DNA of 64,000 nucleotides from Methylobacterium pseudosasicola (GTDB lineage: Bacteria; Pseudomonadota; Alphaproteobacteria; Rhizobiales; Beijerinckiaceae), in NCBI RefSeq assembly GCF_900114535.1, contig NZ_FOTK01000002.1:248001-312000 (forward strand), given 5' to 3'. Positions within the stretch are counted from its first letter, which is position 1. The number at the start of each line of letters is the position of its first letter. This document shows positions 17,813 to 26,428 of the stretch, one piece after another. Under the pieces are notes generated by a model, which saw only the letters and a program-made list of their open reading frames with translations, was not told the DNA's origin and did not search any database. Position numbers and translations under genes: made by a program.

Positions 17813-17858
17813 GCATCGTCCCGAACGGTGGTTGCCGGCTTTCGGAAAACGACGATGC
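17813..17858. repeat. REP-like palindrome
   Basis: GCATCGTCCCGAA ... TTCGGAAAACGACGATGC forms an imperfect hairpin about 46 bp long. It belongs to the same family as 21465-21509. It lies between lemA and the gene starting at 17894. Confidence 0.8.
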
Positions 17859-17893
17859 CTGATCCAAGCGTTGAGACTGCACGGAGACCCGGG

Positions 17894-18304
17894 ATGGATG
17901 CAGAACTCGCCGACCACGTCAGGGCCGCCGCCGCGGCGGCACGGCGCCACGCGCTCGCCTTCCGGGCGCCTGTGAACAAGGACGCGCTGCCCTGGTCGGT
18001 GATCGAAGCGTTCGACGCGAAGGTCCGCGGCCATGTCGAGCGCGACCGGCGGATCGAGGAGGAACGCGACCGGGTGCTGATCGCCGCGGTGAACCTCGCC
18101 GAAACTCCCGTGGAGGAGGGCGAGGACGTGATCGCCGCCGCCCGCGCCCATCTCGTCGAGGCCATCGACTTTCTCGAGCAGGCGGTCCTGCGCTTCGGCC
18201 TGGTCAACCGGCAGGGGGCGAAGCTCGGCCACGGCAGGCACGGCCAGCCAGTTGGCGCCCGGGATTGGCGTGGGCCTCAGGAGGCCGCGAAGAAAGGATC
18301 CTGA
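17894..18304 (+). CDS. Hypothetical helical protein
   Basis: ATG 17894 is preceded by GGAG; 136 residues. The protein is charged and helical (FDAKVRGHVERDRRIEEERDR, VIAAARAHLVEAIDFLEQAVLRFGLV), with a short basic tail. No signal peptide or membrane helix. The C-terminal coding region overlaps the start region of the LysR gene by about 40 bp. The overlap and lack of a recognised family make the gene plausible but unproven. Confidence 0.5.
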   Translation: MDAELADHVRAAAAAARRHALAFRAPVNKDALPWSVIEAFDAKVRGHVERDRRIEEERDRVLIAAVNLAETPVEEGEDVIAAARAHLVEAIDFLEQAVLRFGLVNRQGAKLGHGRHGQPVGARDWRGPQEAAKKGS

Positions 18305-19227
18305 GCATTCGCGAGACGCTTCCCACCGCGGCGACCGTCAGCCGCCTCGACCTCAAGACGCTGCGCCTGTTCGCGGCGATCTGCGAGGCAGGGACGCTCA
18401 ACGGCGCCGCGCGTCGGGCGGCGATCGCCCCCTCGGCGGTGAGCAAGCGGCTGGCCGAGCTGGAGCATGCCCTGGGCTGCACCCTGCTCACCCGCGAGCC
18501 GCGGGGGATGCGCCTGACGCCGGCCGGCGAGACCCTGCTGCACCACACCCGCCGGATGCTGGCGAGCGCCGAGCAGATGGCGCTCGAACTCGCCGAGCAC
18601 GCGCACGGGGTGCGCGGCTTCGTGCGGATGCTCGCCAACCTCTCGGCCATCGTGCAGTTCTTGCCCGAGGACCTTCAGGTCTTCCTGGCCGCGCAGGAGC
18701 GGATCCGGGTGGACCTGGCGGAGCGGCCGAGCGGCGGCGTGGTGCTCGGCGTCGAGGAGGGCGTGGCCGATCTGGGGATCTGCGCCGGCGGTACCGATAC
18801 CCGCTCGCTCACCGCCTATCCGTATCGCGGCGACCGGTTGGTCTTGGTCATGCCCGCCGATCATCCGCTGAGCGGGCGCGCCGCAATCGCGCTCGCCGAC
18901 ACCCTCGATTACGATCATGTCGGCCTGCACGTGGAGAGCTCGATCTACGCGGCCCTGCGGGACGAGGCCCGCCGCCTCGGGCGCCCGCTGCGCCTGCGGA
19001 TCCACGTGCCGAGCTTCGACGGCATCTGCCGGATGGCCCAGGCCGGGATGGGCCTCGGAACGATCCCCGAGGGGGTCTACGCTCTGCTCGGGCCGCAGAT
19101 GCGGCTCGCCGCGGTGCCGCTGACCGATCCGTGGGCCACGCGGACGTTGACCCTGGTGGTCCGGTCCGGCGCTCTGCCACCCGCCGCCGCCCTGCTCCTC
19201 GACCATCTGCGCACGGCTGGAGATTAG
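18265..19227 (+). CDS. LysR-family transcriptional regulator
   Basis: About 320 residues with an N-terminal winged HTH (RLDLKTLRLFAAICEAGTLNGAARRAAIAPSAVSKRLAELE, roughly 26-66). A periplasmic-binding-type effector domain follows, ending in TLTLVVRSGALPPAAALLLDHL. The start is uncertain: no ATG precedes the HTH, and a TTG at 18265 or a rare codon after AGGAGG (18279-18284) are the options. It points the same way as the CoA-transferase/HMG-CoA-lyase pair, 105 bp upstream of it, and likely controls that operon. The effector is unknown. Confidence 0.88.
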   Translation: MAWASGGREERILSIRETLPTAATVSRLDLKTLRLFAAICEAGTLNGAARRAAIAPSAVSKRLAELEHALGCTLLTREPRGMRLTPAGETLLHHTRRMLASAEQMALELAEHAHGVRGFVRMLANLSAIVQFLPEDLQVFLAAQERIRVDLAERPSGGVVLGVEEGVADLGICAGGTDTRSLTAYPYRGDRLVLVMPADHPLSGRAAIALADTLDYDHVGLHVESSIYAALRDEARRLGRPLRLRIHVPSFDGICRMAQAGMGLGTIPEGVYALLGPQMRLAAVPLTDPWATRTLTLVVRSGALPPAAALLLDHLRTAGD

Positions 19228-19332
19228 AGGGCACTTGCGTTCGCGTCAGGAGAACGCAGGTTAACGCATCGCGTTTGGACATCGCCCAACCGCTGGTCGT
19301 ATCCTTCAGGCAAAGACAGGGAGAGAACGACG

Positions 19333-20526
19333 GTGTCAGGTCCGCTCAACGGGATCCGTGTGCTGGAACTCGGCCAGCTCATCGCCGCACCCTTCGCCAC
19401 CAAGCTCCTGGCCGAGTTCGGTGCCGAGGTGATAAAGGTCGAGTCGCCCGAGGGTGGCGACCCCCTGCGCACCTGGCGCAAGATGCACGGCGATACCTCG
19501 CTGTGGTGGTATCTCCAGTCGCGCAACAAGAAGTCGATCGCCGTCAACCTGAAGACGCCGGACGGCCTCGACATCGTCAAGCGCCTCGCCGCGAGCGCCG
19601 ACGTCGTGGTCGAGAATTTTCGGCCCGGCGGCCTGGAGAAGCTCGGGCTCGGCTGGGACGTGCTCTCTTCCCTCAACCCGAATCTAACGATGGTCCGCAT
19701 TTCCGGCTACGGCCAGACCGGGCCGTATCGCGACCGGCCGGGCTTCGGCGCTATCGGCGAGGCGATGGGCGGCATCCGCTACACCACCGGCTCTCCCGAC
19801 AGCCCCCCGGCCCGGGTCGGCGTCAGCATCGGCGACACCCTGGCCTCGCTCCACGGCGTGATCGGCGCGCTGATGTCGATCCTGAACGTCAAGGTGAATG
19901 GCGGCGCCGGGCAAGTGGTGGACGTCTCGCTGGTCGAGAGCGTGTTCAACGTCATGGAGAGCCTGGTCCCCGAATACGACCTGCTGGGCGAGATCCGCAC
20001 CCGCACCGGCGGCGCGCTGCCCGGCATCACTCCGTCCAACACCTACCCGACCCAGGATGGCGGCTTCGTCGTGATCGCGGGCAACAGCGATCCGATCTTC
20101 CGCCGGCTGATGAAGGCCATCGGCCGTCCCGACCTCGCCGAGGACCCGCGGATGCGCTCGAATGACGGCCGCTCGCAGCACGCCGCCATGCTCGACGGCG
20201 TGATCGGCGACTGGTCGAAGGCCCGCAGCGTCGAGGATGCGCTCGCGGCGCTCGATGCCGCGGACGTGCCGGCCGGCCGGATCTATTCGGTGGCCGACAT
20301 CGTCGCCGACCCGCATTACCAGGCCCGCGATATGATCCTCGAAGCGGAGCTGCCCGGCGGCACGCCGGTGAAGATGCCCGGCATCGTGCCGAAGCTCTCG
20401 GGCACCCCCGGGACGGTGCGCTGGCAGGGGCCGGCGCTCGGCGCCCATACCGACGCGGTTCTGGCCGATCTCGGCCTCGACGCGACCGCGATCCAGACGC
20501 TGCGCGACGCGGGAGCAGTCAAATGA
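19333..20526 (+). CDS. Class III (CaiB/BaiF family) CoA-transferase
   Basis: A 397-residue protein with GTG start at 19333, with GGGAGAG upstream. Family motifs: GIRVLELGQLIAAPFATKLLAEFGAEVIKVE at the N-terminus, NKKSIAVNLKTPDG, VVENFRPGGLEKLG, and GQVVDVSLVES, where Asp is the family's likely nucleophile. Class III enzymes move CoA between carboxylic acids through aspartyl-CoA. It overlaps the lyase gene by 4 bp, so the pair may activate a dicarboxylic or hydroxy acid and then cleave the CoA ester. The donor and acceptor are not evident. Confidence 0.94.
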   Translation: MSGPLNGIRVLELGQLIAAPFATKLLAEFGAEVIKVESPEGGDPLRTWRKMHGDTSLWWYLQSRNKKSIAVNLKTPDGLDIVKRLAASADVVVENFRPGGLEKLGLGWDVLSSLNPNLTMVRISGYGQTGPYRDRPGFGAIGEAMGGIRYTTGSPDSPPARVGVSIGDTLASLHGVIGALMSILNVKVNGGAGQVVDVSLVESVFNVMESLVPEYDLLGEIRTRTGGALPGITPSNTYPTQDGGFVVIAGNSDPIFRRLMKAIGRPDLAEDPRMRSNDGRSQHAAMLDGVIGDWSKARSVEDALAALDAADVPAGRIYSVADIVADPHYQARDMILEAELPGGTPVKMPGIVPKLSGTPGTVRWQGPALGAHTDAVLADLGLDATAIQTLRDAGAVK

Positions 20527-21446
20527 GCGACACCATGATGCTGGTCCAGGAGGTGGCGCCCCGCGACGGCCTCCAGATCGAGGCGGCCTGGGTCGAGACC
20601 GCGGAAAAAATCGCCCTGGTGAACGCGCTCTCGGAGGCGGGTTTCTCTCGCATCGAGGTCTCGTCCTTCGTCTCGCCCAAGGCGGTGCCGGCCCTGCGGG
20701 ACGCCGCCGAAGTCTTTTCCGGGATCCGCCGCCGGCCCGGCACGGTCTATGTGGCGCTGATACCCAACCCGAAGGGCGCCGAGCGGGCGCTGGCGGCCGG
20801 GGTCGACGAGATCAACCTCGTCGCCTCGGTGAGCGAGACCCACAACCGCGCCAATATGGGCATGAGCCCGGACGACTCGATCGCGGGGTTTTCCAGGATC
20901 ATGGAGACCGTGAAGGGCGCCTCGGTCCTGACCAACGCCACGGTGGCGACCGCCTTCGGCTGCCCGTTCGAGGGCGACCAGCCGGTCGACAAGGTGGTGG
21001 CACAGGTCGAGCGCTATCGCGCCCTCGGCATCACCGGCATCACGCTCGCCGACACCACCGGCATGGCCAACCCGCGCCAGGTCGAGCGGCTCGTCGCCCG
21101 GGTCCTGGAAATCGTCCCGGCCGAGCACCTGACGCTGCATTTCCACAACACCCGCGGCGTCGGCCTCGCCAACGTGCTGGCCGCCTGGCAGGTGGGCGCG
21201 CGCCGCTTCGATGCGGCGCTCGGCGGTCTCGGCGGCTGCCCGTTCGCGCCTGGCGCCACCGGCAACATCTGCACCGAGGATCTGGTCAGCATGGCCCACG
21301 AGATGGGTATCCGCACCGGCCTCGACCTGCCGGCCCTGATCGCCCTGTCCCGGGACCTGCCGCGGCTCGTCGGCCACGAGGTGCCCGGTCAGGTCGCCAA
21401 GGCCGGCCGGCCCTGCGATCTCCACCCGGTTCCCCGGGCCGCCTGA
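20523..21446 (+). CDS. Hydroxymethylglutaryl-CoA lyase family protein
   Basis: A 307-residue HMGL-like TIM barrel. It has VAPRDGLQIE (catalytic Arg-Asp at the barrel start), SSFVSPKAVP, the metal-binding HFHNTRG, and the active-site loop GGCPFAPGATGNICTED with the conserved Cys. The ATGA overlap with the CoA-transferase gene shows translational coupling. HMG-CoA lyase makes acetyl-CoA and acetoacetate. However, paired with a class III CoA-transferase the substrate may be a related 3-hydroxy-3-methyl acyl-CoA such as citramalyl-CoA. The MFS transporter downstream may import the acid. Confidence 0.92.
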   Translation: MSDTMMLVQEVAPRDGLQIEAAWVETAEKIALVNALSEAGFSRIEVSSFVSPKAVPALRDAAEVFSGIRRRPGTVYVALIPNPKGAERALAAGVDEINLVASVSETHNRANMGMSPDDSIAGFSRIMETVKGASVLTNATVATAFGCPFEGDQPVDKVVAQVERYRALGITGITLADTTGMANPRQVERLVARVLEIVPAEHLTLHFHNTRGVGLANVLAAWQVGARRFDAALGGLGGCPFAPGATGNICTEDLVSMAHEMGIRTGLDLPALIALSRDLPRLVGHEVPGQVAKAGRPCDLHPVPRAA

Positions 21447-21464
21447 GCGAACGGCGGGCTTAAA

Positions 21465-21509
21465 GCATCATCCCGAAAGGTGGTTTCCGGCTTTCGGAAA
21501 AGATGATGC
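21465..21509. repeat. REP-like palindrome
   Basis: GCATCATCCCGAAAGG and the matching TTCGGAAAAGATGATGC arms form a hairpin, directly after the HMG-CoA-lyase-like gene. It is the same family as 17813-17858. Confidence 0.8.
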
Positions 21510-21521
21510 AAAATCAAAAGC

Positions 21522-21564
21522 CTAGAGCATCGTCTCGGTTCCGGTTCCCGGGACGATGCTCTAG
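21522..21564. repeat. REP-like palindrome, second unit in tandem
   Basis: CTAGAGCATCGTC at 21522 is mirrored by GACGATGCTCTAG ending near 21564. It is a variant of the preceding unit, so two REP-like hairpins stand side by side. Confidence 0.75.
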
Positions 21565-21567
21565 CCC

Positions 21568-21635
21568 GATGCATCGGGGGCTCCGCCCCCTGACCCCGCC
21601 AAAGGGCTCGCCCTTTGGAAACCCCTGACTCGCGA
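21568..21635. repeat. GC-rich double-hairpin intergenic repeat
   Basis: GGGGGCTCCGCCCCC and CCAAAGGGCTCGCCCTTTGG are two adjacent perfect or near-perfect palindromes. This unit is of the type often scattered between alphaproteobacterial genes. It could terminate the upstream operon. Confidence 0.65.
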
Positions 21636-21723
21636 CACAGCGTGAGGAAACCGCCCATCCGAAGGCGGTCCCGCGCCTCTGAACCCGTCTTCGACGGGCG
21701 GACCTAATCGAGGGAGGAACACG

Positions 21724-23049
21724 ATGGCCATCGCGGTGACCGGCGCGCCCGCGCGCCCAGAGGACGTGACCGAGGCCGGCATCGTCCGGAAGGTTGCGTG
21801 GCGGCTGATGCCGCTGATCATGGTCTGCTACCTGTTCGCGTTCTTCGACCGGATCAACATCAGCTTCGCCAAGTTCCAGTTGCAGAGCGACCTCGGCTTC
21901 AGCAACGTCGCCTACGGCCTCGGCGCCAGCATGTTCGTGGTCGGCTACGTCATCTTCGAGGTGCCGTCGAACCTGTTCCTCTACCGGGTCGGCGCGCGGC
22001 GCTGGATCGCCCGGATCATGATCTCCTGGGGGATCGCCACGGCGCTGATGATCTTCATCCGCACCGAGTGGCACTTCTACACCCTGCGCTTCATCATCGG
22101 CGCCATGGAGGCGGGCTTCGCGCCCGGCATCCTGTACTACCTGACCCTGTGGTTCCCGGCTTCGCATCGCGGGCGGATCACCTCGTTCCTGTTCGTGGCC
22201 TCGGCCTTCTCAGGCATCGTCGGCGCGCCGGTGGCCGGGCTGATCCTCGGCGGCCTCAACGGTGTCGCCGGGCTCGCCGGCTGGCAATGGCTGTTCCTGG
22301 CCGGCGGCCTGCCCTGCCTCCTGCTCGGCGCCCTGGTGCTGATGCGCCTCGACGACCGGATCGCCGATGCGCACTGGCTCTCGGAGCCGGAGAAGGAGCT
22401 GCTCTCGGCCCGGATCGCCCACCACAATCGCGAGATCGGCGACCATTCGCTCCTGGGCGCGATCCGCCAGCCGGGCTTCCTGATGATCGGGCTCGTCTAC
22501 TTCCTGCTCCAGATCGGCTCCTACGGGCTGAACTTCTGGGGGCCGGACCTGATCAAGACCGCGAGCGGCAGCAGCGCCGCCTATATCGGCTTCCTCACCG
22601 CGGTTCCCTACATCTGCGGGGCGATCAGCATGGTGGTGGTCGGGCGCCTGTCCGACGCCTCCGGCGAGCGGCCGAAATTTGTCGCCGGCCTGGCGATCGC
22701 CGCCGCCATCGGGTTCTTCTCCGCCGGCCTGTTCGACCGGCAGATCGTGCCGCTGATGATCGCGCTGGCGCTGCTCGGATCCGGCATCGTCGCCTCGATC
22801 CCGACCTTCTGGACCCTGCCGGCCAAGCTCGTCACTGGCGTCGGCGCGGCCGGCGGCATCGCGCTGATCAACACGCTGGGCCAGTTCGGCGGCATCGTCA
22901 GCCCGGTGATGGTCGGCTGGGTGAAGGACCTGACCGGATCCACGACGCCGGCCCTCTACGTCATCGGCTCGCTCTGCCTCGTGGCGGCCGCCCTCCTGCT
23001 GTTCGCCATGCCGGCGAGCCTGCGCCGGAGCGACCGCGGCCCCGAATAG
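21724..23049 (+). CDS. MFS transporter, anion:cation symporter (phthalate permease-like)
   Basis: A 441-residue protein with twelve membrane helices, ATG 21724 after GAGGGAGG. Signature residues of the ACS/phthalate permease family: CYLFAFFDRINISFAKF in helix 1, GYVIFEVPSNLFLYRVGARRW at helices 2-3, and EAGFAPGILYYLTLWFPASHRGR at helices 4-5. These carriers import organic anions such as hydroxy- or aromatic acids with H+. It lies just after the CoA-transferase/lyase genes but behind three repeats, so co-transcription is uncertain. It converges with an AraC gene 13 bp away. Confidence 0.93.
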   Translation: MAIAVTGAPARPEDVTEAGIVRKVAWRLMPLIMVCYLFAFFDRINISFAKFQLQSDLGFSNVAYGLGASMFVVGYVIFEVPSNLFLYRVGARRWIARIMISWGIATALMIFIRTEWHFYTLRFIIGAMEAGFAPGILYYLTLWFPASHRGRITSFLFVASAFSGIVGAPVAGLILGGLNGVAGLAGWQWLFLAGGLPCLLLGALVLMRLDDRIADAHWLSEPEKELLSARIAHHNREIGDHSLLGAIRQPGFLMIGLVYFLLQIGSYGLNFWGPDLIKTASGSSAAYIGFLTAVPYICGAISMVVVGRLSDASGERPKFVAGLAIAAAIGFFSAGLFDRQIVPLMIALALLGSGIVASIPTFWTLPAKLVTGVGAAGGIALINTLGQFGGIVSPVMVGWVKDLTGSTTPALYVIGSLCLVAAALLLFAMPASLRRSDRGPE

Positions 23050-23062
23050 GTGCGGCGGACCG

Positions 23063-24022
23063 CTATCGTGTGCCCAGCCCGACGGCGTGCCGGAACTCGC
23101 TCGGCGCGAGACCGAACCGGGCCTTGAAGCGGCGGGAGAAGTGGGTGCGGTTGCCGAAGCCGCAGCCGCCGGCCACGGTGCCGAGGGTCAGGTGCGCGCA
23201 GGCCGGGTCGGCCAGGCGATCGGCCGCCACCTCAAGACGGCGCTGCCAGATCCAGTCGGAGACCTGCTGGCCGCGCTCGTGGAACAGGTCTTCCAGCCGA
23301 TGCAGCGATACGCCGACGGCCGCCGCGAGGTGCCGCGGGTCCAGATCCGGGTCGCCGAGATGGGCCTCGACATAGGCCTTGGCCCGCTGGACCAGGACGG
23401 AGCCGCTGAGCGGCAGGGGCACGTCCCTGGCCATCCGCTCGGCGATGCTGGCCACGATCAGGTCCACGCCGATCGACCCCATACGGTCGACGGTGACGGG
23501 GTCGAGCCGGTGATGCATGCGGCTCAACTCCTCGAAGAAGCTCATCGCCAGGGTCGTGGTGGCCATGTCCGCGCCCAGGTTCAGGGCCGCGTAGCGCCGG
23601 GCCGGTCCGAGAGCGCTCTCCAGGCGTTCGCGTGGCATTTTCAGGTACAGGGATTGATTGCCTGGGCTCGTCGTCATCACCGTCGGCTGATGTTCGATCA
23701 CCACCAGGTCGCCCTGCCGCTGAGTCGATACCCGATCCCGCTGCTGGACCGTCGTCACGCCGGCGAGCGTGAAGCCGACGCTGATGCAGTCCTCATCCCC
23801 TAGACGGCGGATGGAGCCGGGCGTCGCCTCGCTGCGCAGGGGACCTTCCGACACCCGCGTCATCGTGAGGGGGCCCAGCGTGGCGACCTCAAGCTTGGCT
23901 TCGAAGGGCGCTGTATCGAGTTGCTTCTGCTCAAGCGGCAGGCGTTGCTCCTCGAGCGTCTCCCGCCAGCGTTTGAAGCGTGTATGAATAGGAATTTTTT
24001 CGCTTGAAAACAGTAATTTCAT
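23063..24022 (-). CDS. AraC/XylS-family regulator, paralogue 1 of 4
   Basis: ATG at 24022; 319 residues. The N-terminal ligand-binding domain (about 1-190) is of the AraC_binding_2 type, with GDLVVIEHQPTVMTTSPG. The C-terminal double-HTH begins near VQRAKAYVEAHLGD and contains DWIWQRRLEVAADRL and GFGNRTHFSRRFKARFG. It is the most divergent of the four tandem copies (for example LFHERGQQVSDW and GVSLHRLEDL). It is adjacent to the MFS gene tail to tail. Target genes are unknown. Confidence 0.92.
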   Translation of the reverse strand: MKLLFSSEKIPIHTRFKRWRETLEEQRLPLEQKQLDTAPFEAKLEVATLGPLTMTRVSEGPLRSEATPGSIRRLGDEDCISVGFTLAGVTTVQQRDRVSTQRQGDLVVIEHQPTVMTTSPGNQSLYLKMPRERLESALGPARRYAALNLGADMATTTLAMSFFEELSRMHHRLDPVTVDRMGSIGVDLIVASIAERMARDVPLPLSGSVLVQRAKAYVEAHLGDPDLDPRHLAAAVGVSLHRLEDLFHERGQQVSDWIWQRRLEVAADRLADPACAHLTLGTVAGGCGFGNRTHFSRRFKARFGLAPSEFRHAVGLGTR

Positions 24023-24253
24023 CAATAGGATTCCGGATTCGCCAATCGGTCTTGCGAAATGAATGCGGTGCCGACTTACGCTATATGAACTTCAACCTTC
24101 GATTGTTTGGTGAAGGATATCCGAGCAAAAACAAATATTAGAGGCGTGGCAGACGCACTTTGTAAGGTGTCTCCGCGGGCATATACCAAGAATTTGCGAG
24201 TCCATGCAATCGGGCACCGTACGGCGCCGGCGGCTCTTCGTCCTCGATTCAGC

Positions 24254-24294
24254 GCGCGCGCCGCCGAGCTGCCATCCGCTTCGGCGGCGCGCGC
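24254..24294 (-). terminator. Strong hairpin after AraC paralogue 2
   Basis: A perfect 14-bp G/C stem (24254-24267 with 24281-24294) encloses a 13-nt loop. It begins at the TAG that ends the full-length frame of paralogue 2. There is no U-tract, so it may be a Rho-independent-like stem or an mRNA end stabiliser. Confidence 0.55.
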
Positions 24295-25253
24295 TAAGCG
24301 CTACTCACGAGCGCCGCGTGCCGGTATTCGCTGGGGGGCATACCGTAGCGCTCCCTGAAACGGCGGGAGAAGTGGGCCTGGCTAGCGAAGCCGCAACCGA
24401 AGGCCAGGGTGCCGAGCGGCAAGTGGGCGCAGCCCGGGTCGGTCAGGCGCTTGGCCGCAGCCTCCAGCCGACGCTTTCAGATCCAGTCGGAAATGTGCTG
24501 GCCACGCTCGTGGAATAGCTCCTGAAGCCGGCGCAGCGACACGCCGACCGCAGCCGCGAGCTGCGGCGGGTCGAGCGTCGGATCACTGAGATTGGCCTCG
24601 ACGAACGCCTTGGCACGCTGGACGACGACGGTGCCGTGCAGCGGCCGCGGGATCTCCCGGGCCAAGCGCTCGGCGATGCTGGCCACGATCAGGTCGACGC
24701 CGACGGACGCCATGCGGGCGGCCGAATCGGGCGTGAGCTTGTGGCCTAGGCTGATCAACTCCTTGATGAAGGTCGTCGCCAAGGCGGTGGATGCGAGATC
24801 CGCCCCGGCCGGGAGCGCCGTGTAGAGCTGGGTCGGGCCCAGCACGCTCTCGAAGCGCTCGCGGGGCAACTCCAGAAACATGGCTTGGGCACCCGCGCTC
24901 GTCGTCAGCACGGCTGGCCGGTGGTCCAGGATGTAGAGATCGCCGGCCCTCACTGAAGCGTCTCGACCGTCCTGGAAGCTGTTCGATGTGCCCGCGAGTT
25001 TGAAGGTCGCGGTGACCATTCCCTCACGCCCCTGAACCGAGGCGGCGGGTTTCCGGATCTCGGTGCGCAGGGCGCTCTGCGACAAGCGCATGATCTGGAG
25101 AGGGCCGACCGTGCCGCTCTCTACTTTGGCCGTGAAGGGCGCATCATCGAGCTGCCGCAGGTCAACGGTCGAGCCCTGCGCATCCAGCGCGTCACGCCAG
25201 CGCTTGAAGCTGTCCCGGGGATGCAGCCCTCCGGTCGAAAACACGGTTTGCAT
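24294..25253 (-). pseudogene. AraC/XylS-family regulator, paralogue 2 of 4, broken by one nonsense codon
   Basis: From ATG 25253 the frame aligns along its whole length with paralogues 3 and 4 (319 residues). At 24477-24479 the codon TGA replaces the TGG of the conserved DWIWQRRLE helix; the next codon is AAG instead of CAG. The reading frame is otherwise intact. It continues with KRRLEAAAKRL and GFASQAHFSRRFRERYG to a TAG at 24294, giving exactly the same total length as its paralogues. The product stops after DWI, at 258 residues from ATG 25253, losing most of the second half of the DNA-binding domain. The lesion looks recent. Readthrough or a sequencing error are alternatives. Confidence 0.85.
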
Positions 25254-25401
25254 GTGTCGCCTTCTGGCCGCTCCTTGGCCGCGATGGGATCTCGCGGGTC
25301 GAGACAAGTTCGGGGGATCGTGACGGGGTGTTTCGAATCGCTCAGATGCTGGCTGCTCCGGCGATCGGGTCCATGCCGAGACCGAACATCCTTATCTTGA
25401 G

Positions 25402-25441
25402 GCGCTGTCCGCCGGACGGGATCCATGTCGGCGGACAGCGC
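25402..25441 (-). terminator. Strong hairpin after AraC paralogue 3
   Basis: GCGCTGTCCGCCG and CGGCGGACAGCGC form a perfect 13-bp stem with a 14-nt loop, touching the stop codon of paralogue 3. Its position matches that of the hairpin after paralogue 2, though the stem sequence differs. Confidence 0.55.
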
Positions 25442-26401
25442 TCAGGCCGCCCCCATGAGAGCCGCGATCCGGTACTCCCGCGGGGACATGCCGTGCCGCT
25501 CCTTGAAGCGGCGGGAGAAGTGCGCCTGGCTGGCGAAGCCGCAGGCGAACGCCACGGCGCCGATCTGCATATGAACACAGGTCGGATCGGTCAGACGCTT
25601 GGCGGCCGTCTCGAGCCGACGCTGCCAGATCCAATCAGAGATGTGCTGGCCGCGCTCGTGGAACAATTCCTGGAGCCGCCGCAAAGATACGCCAACCGCG
25701 GCGGCGAGCTGCGGCGGGTCGAGGGTCGGGTCGCCCAGATTGGCCTCGACGAACGCCTTGGCGCGCTGGACCACGACGGTGCCGTGCAGCGGCTGCGGCA
25801 CTTCCTTGGCCATCCGCTCGGCGATGCAGGCCACGATCAGATCGACGCCGATCGCCGCCATCCGTTCCGCCGCGTCGGGGTCGAGCCGGTGGCGCACCTG
25901 GATCAGCTCGCGGAAGAAGGTCGAGGCCAGGCTGCTTGAGGCCAGCTCCGCCCCCATCGACAGGGCCGTATAGAGCCGGGTCGGCCCGAGCATGCCCTCC
26001 AGGCGCTCGCGCGGCAGTTCCAGGAACAGGGACTGGCTGCCCGGGCCCGTCGTCACCACCGCCGGTCGATGGTCGAGCACGACGATGTCGCCGGGCCGCT
26101 GCACGGAGTCCCGGCCGTCCTGAAGGCAGGAGGACGCGCCGGCGAGCTTGAACAGAACGACGGCCATGCCGGCCCTGTCGTGCTGGCGCGCGGCCTGGGG
26201 CGTCGTCTCGCTCCGCAGGGCGCCTTGCGTGATCCGGGACATATGGAGGGAGCCGACACTGGCGACCTCCATCTTGCCGGCGAACGGCCTGTCGTCGAGG
26301 CGCTCCATCTTGATCGGCACGAGCCGCTCGAACAGCACCTCACGCCAGATCTTGAAACTGTTCTTCGGGTGGAGGCCGTCGGTCGAGAAAACGGGTTGCA
26401 C
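25442..26401 (-). CDS. AraC/XylS-family regulator, paralogue 3 of 4
   Basis: GTG start at 26401 with GGGAG upstream; 319 residues. The N-terminal sensor domain carries GDIVVLDHRPAVVTTGPGSQSLFLELPRERL. The DNA-binding domain has VVVQRAKAFVEANLGDP, GVSLRRLQELFHERG and CGFASQAHFSRRFKERHG. Large stretches are shared nearly word for word with paralogues 2 and 4, showing recent tandem duplication or gene conversion. Each copy has its own intergenic gap, so separate promoters are likely. The ligand is not known. Confidence 0.93.
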   Translation of the reverse strand: MQPVFSTDGLHPKNSFKIWREVLFERLVPIKMERLDDRPFAGKMEVASVGSLHMSRITQGALRSETTPQAARQHDRAGMAVVLFKLAGASSCLQDGRDSVQRPGDIVVLDHRPAVVTTGPGSQSLFLELPRERLEGMLGPTRLYTALSMGAELASSSLASTFFRELIQVRHRLDPDAAERMAAIGVDLIVACIAERMAKEVPQPLHGTVVVQRAKAFVEANLGDPTLDPPQLAAAVGVSLRRLQELFHERGQHISDWIWQRRLETAAKRLTDPTCVHMQIGAVAFACGFASQAHFSRRFKERHGMSPREYRIAALMGAA

Positions 26402-26428
26402 GGGTGCTGCTCCCTGGCGATGCCGGCT

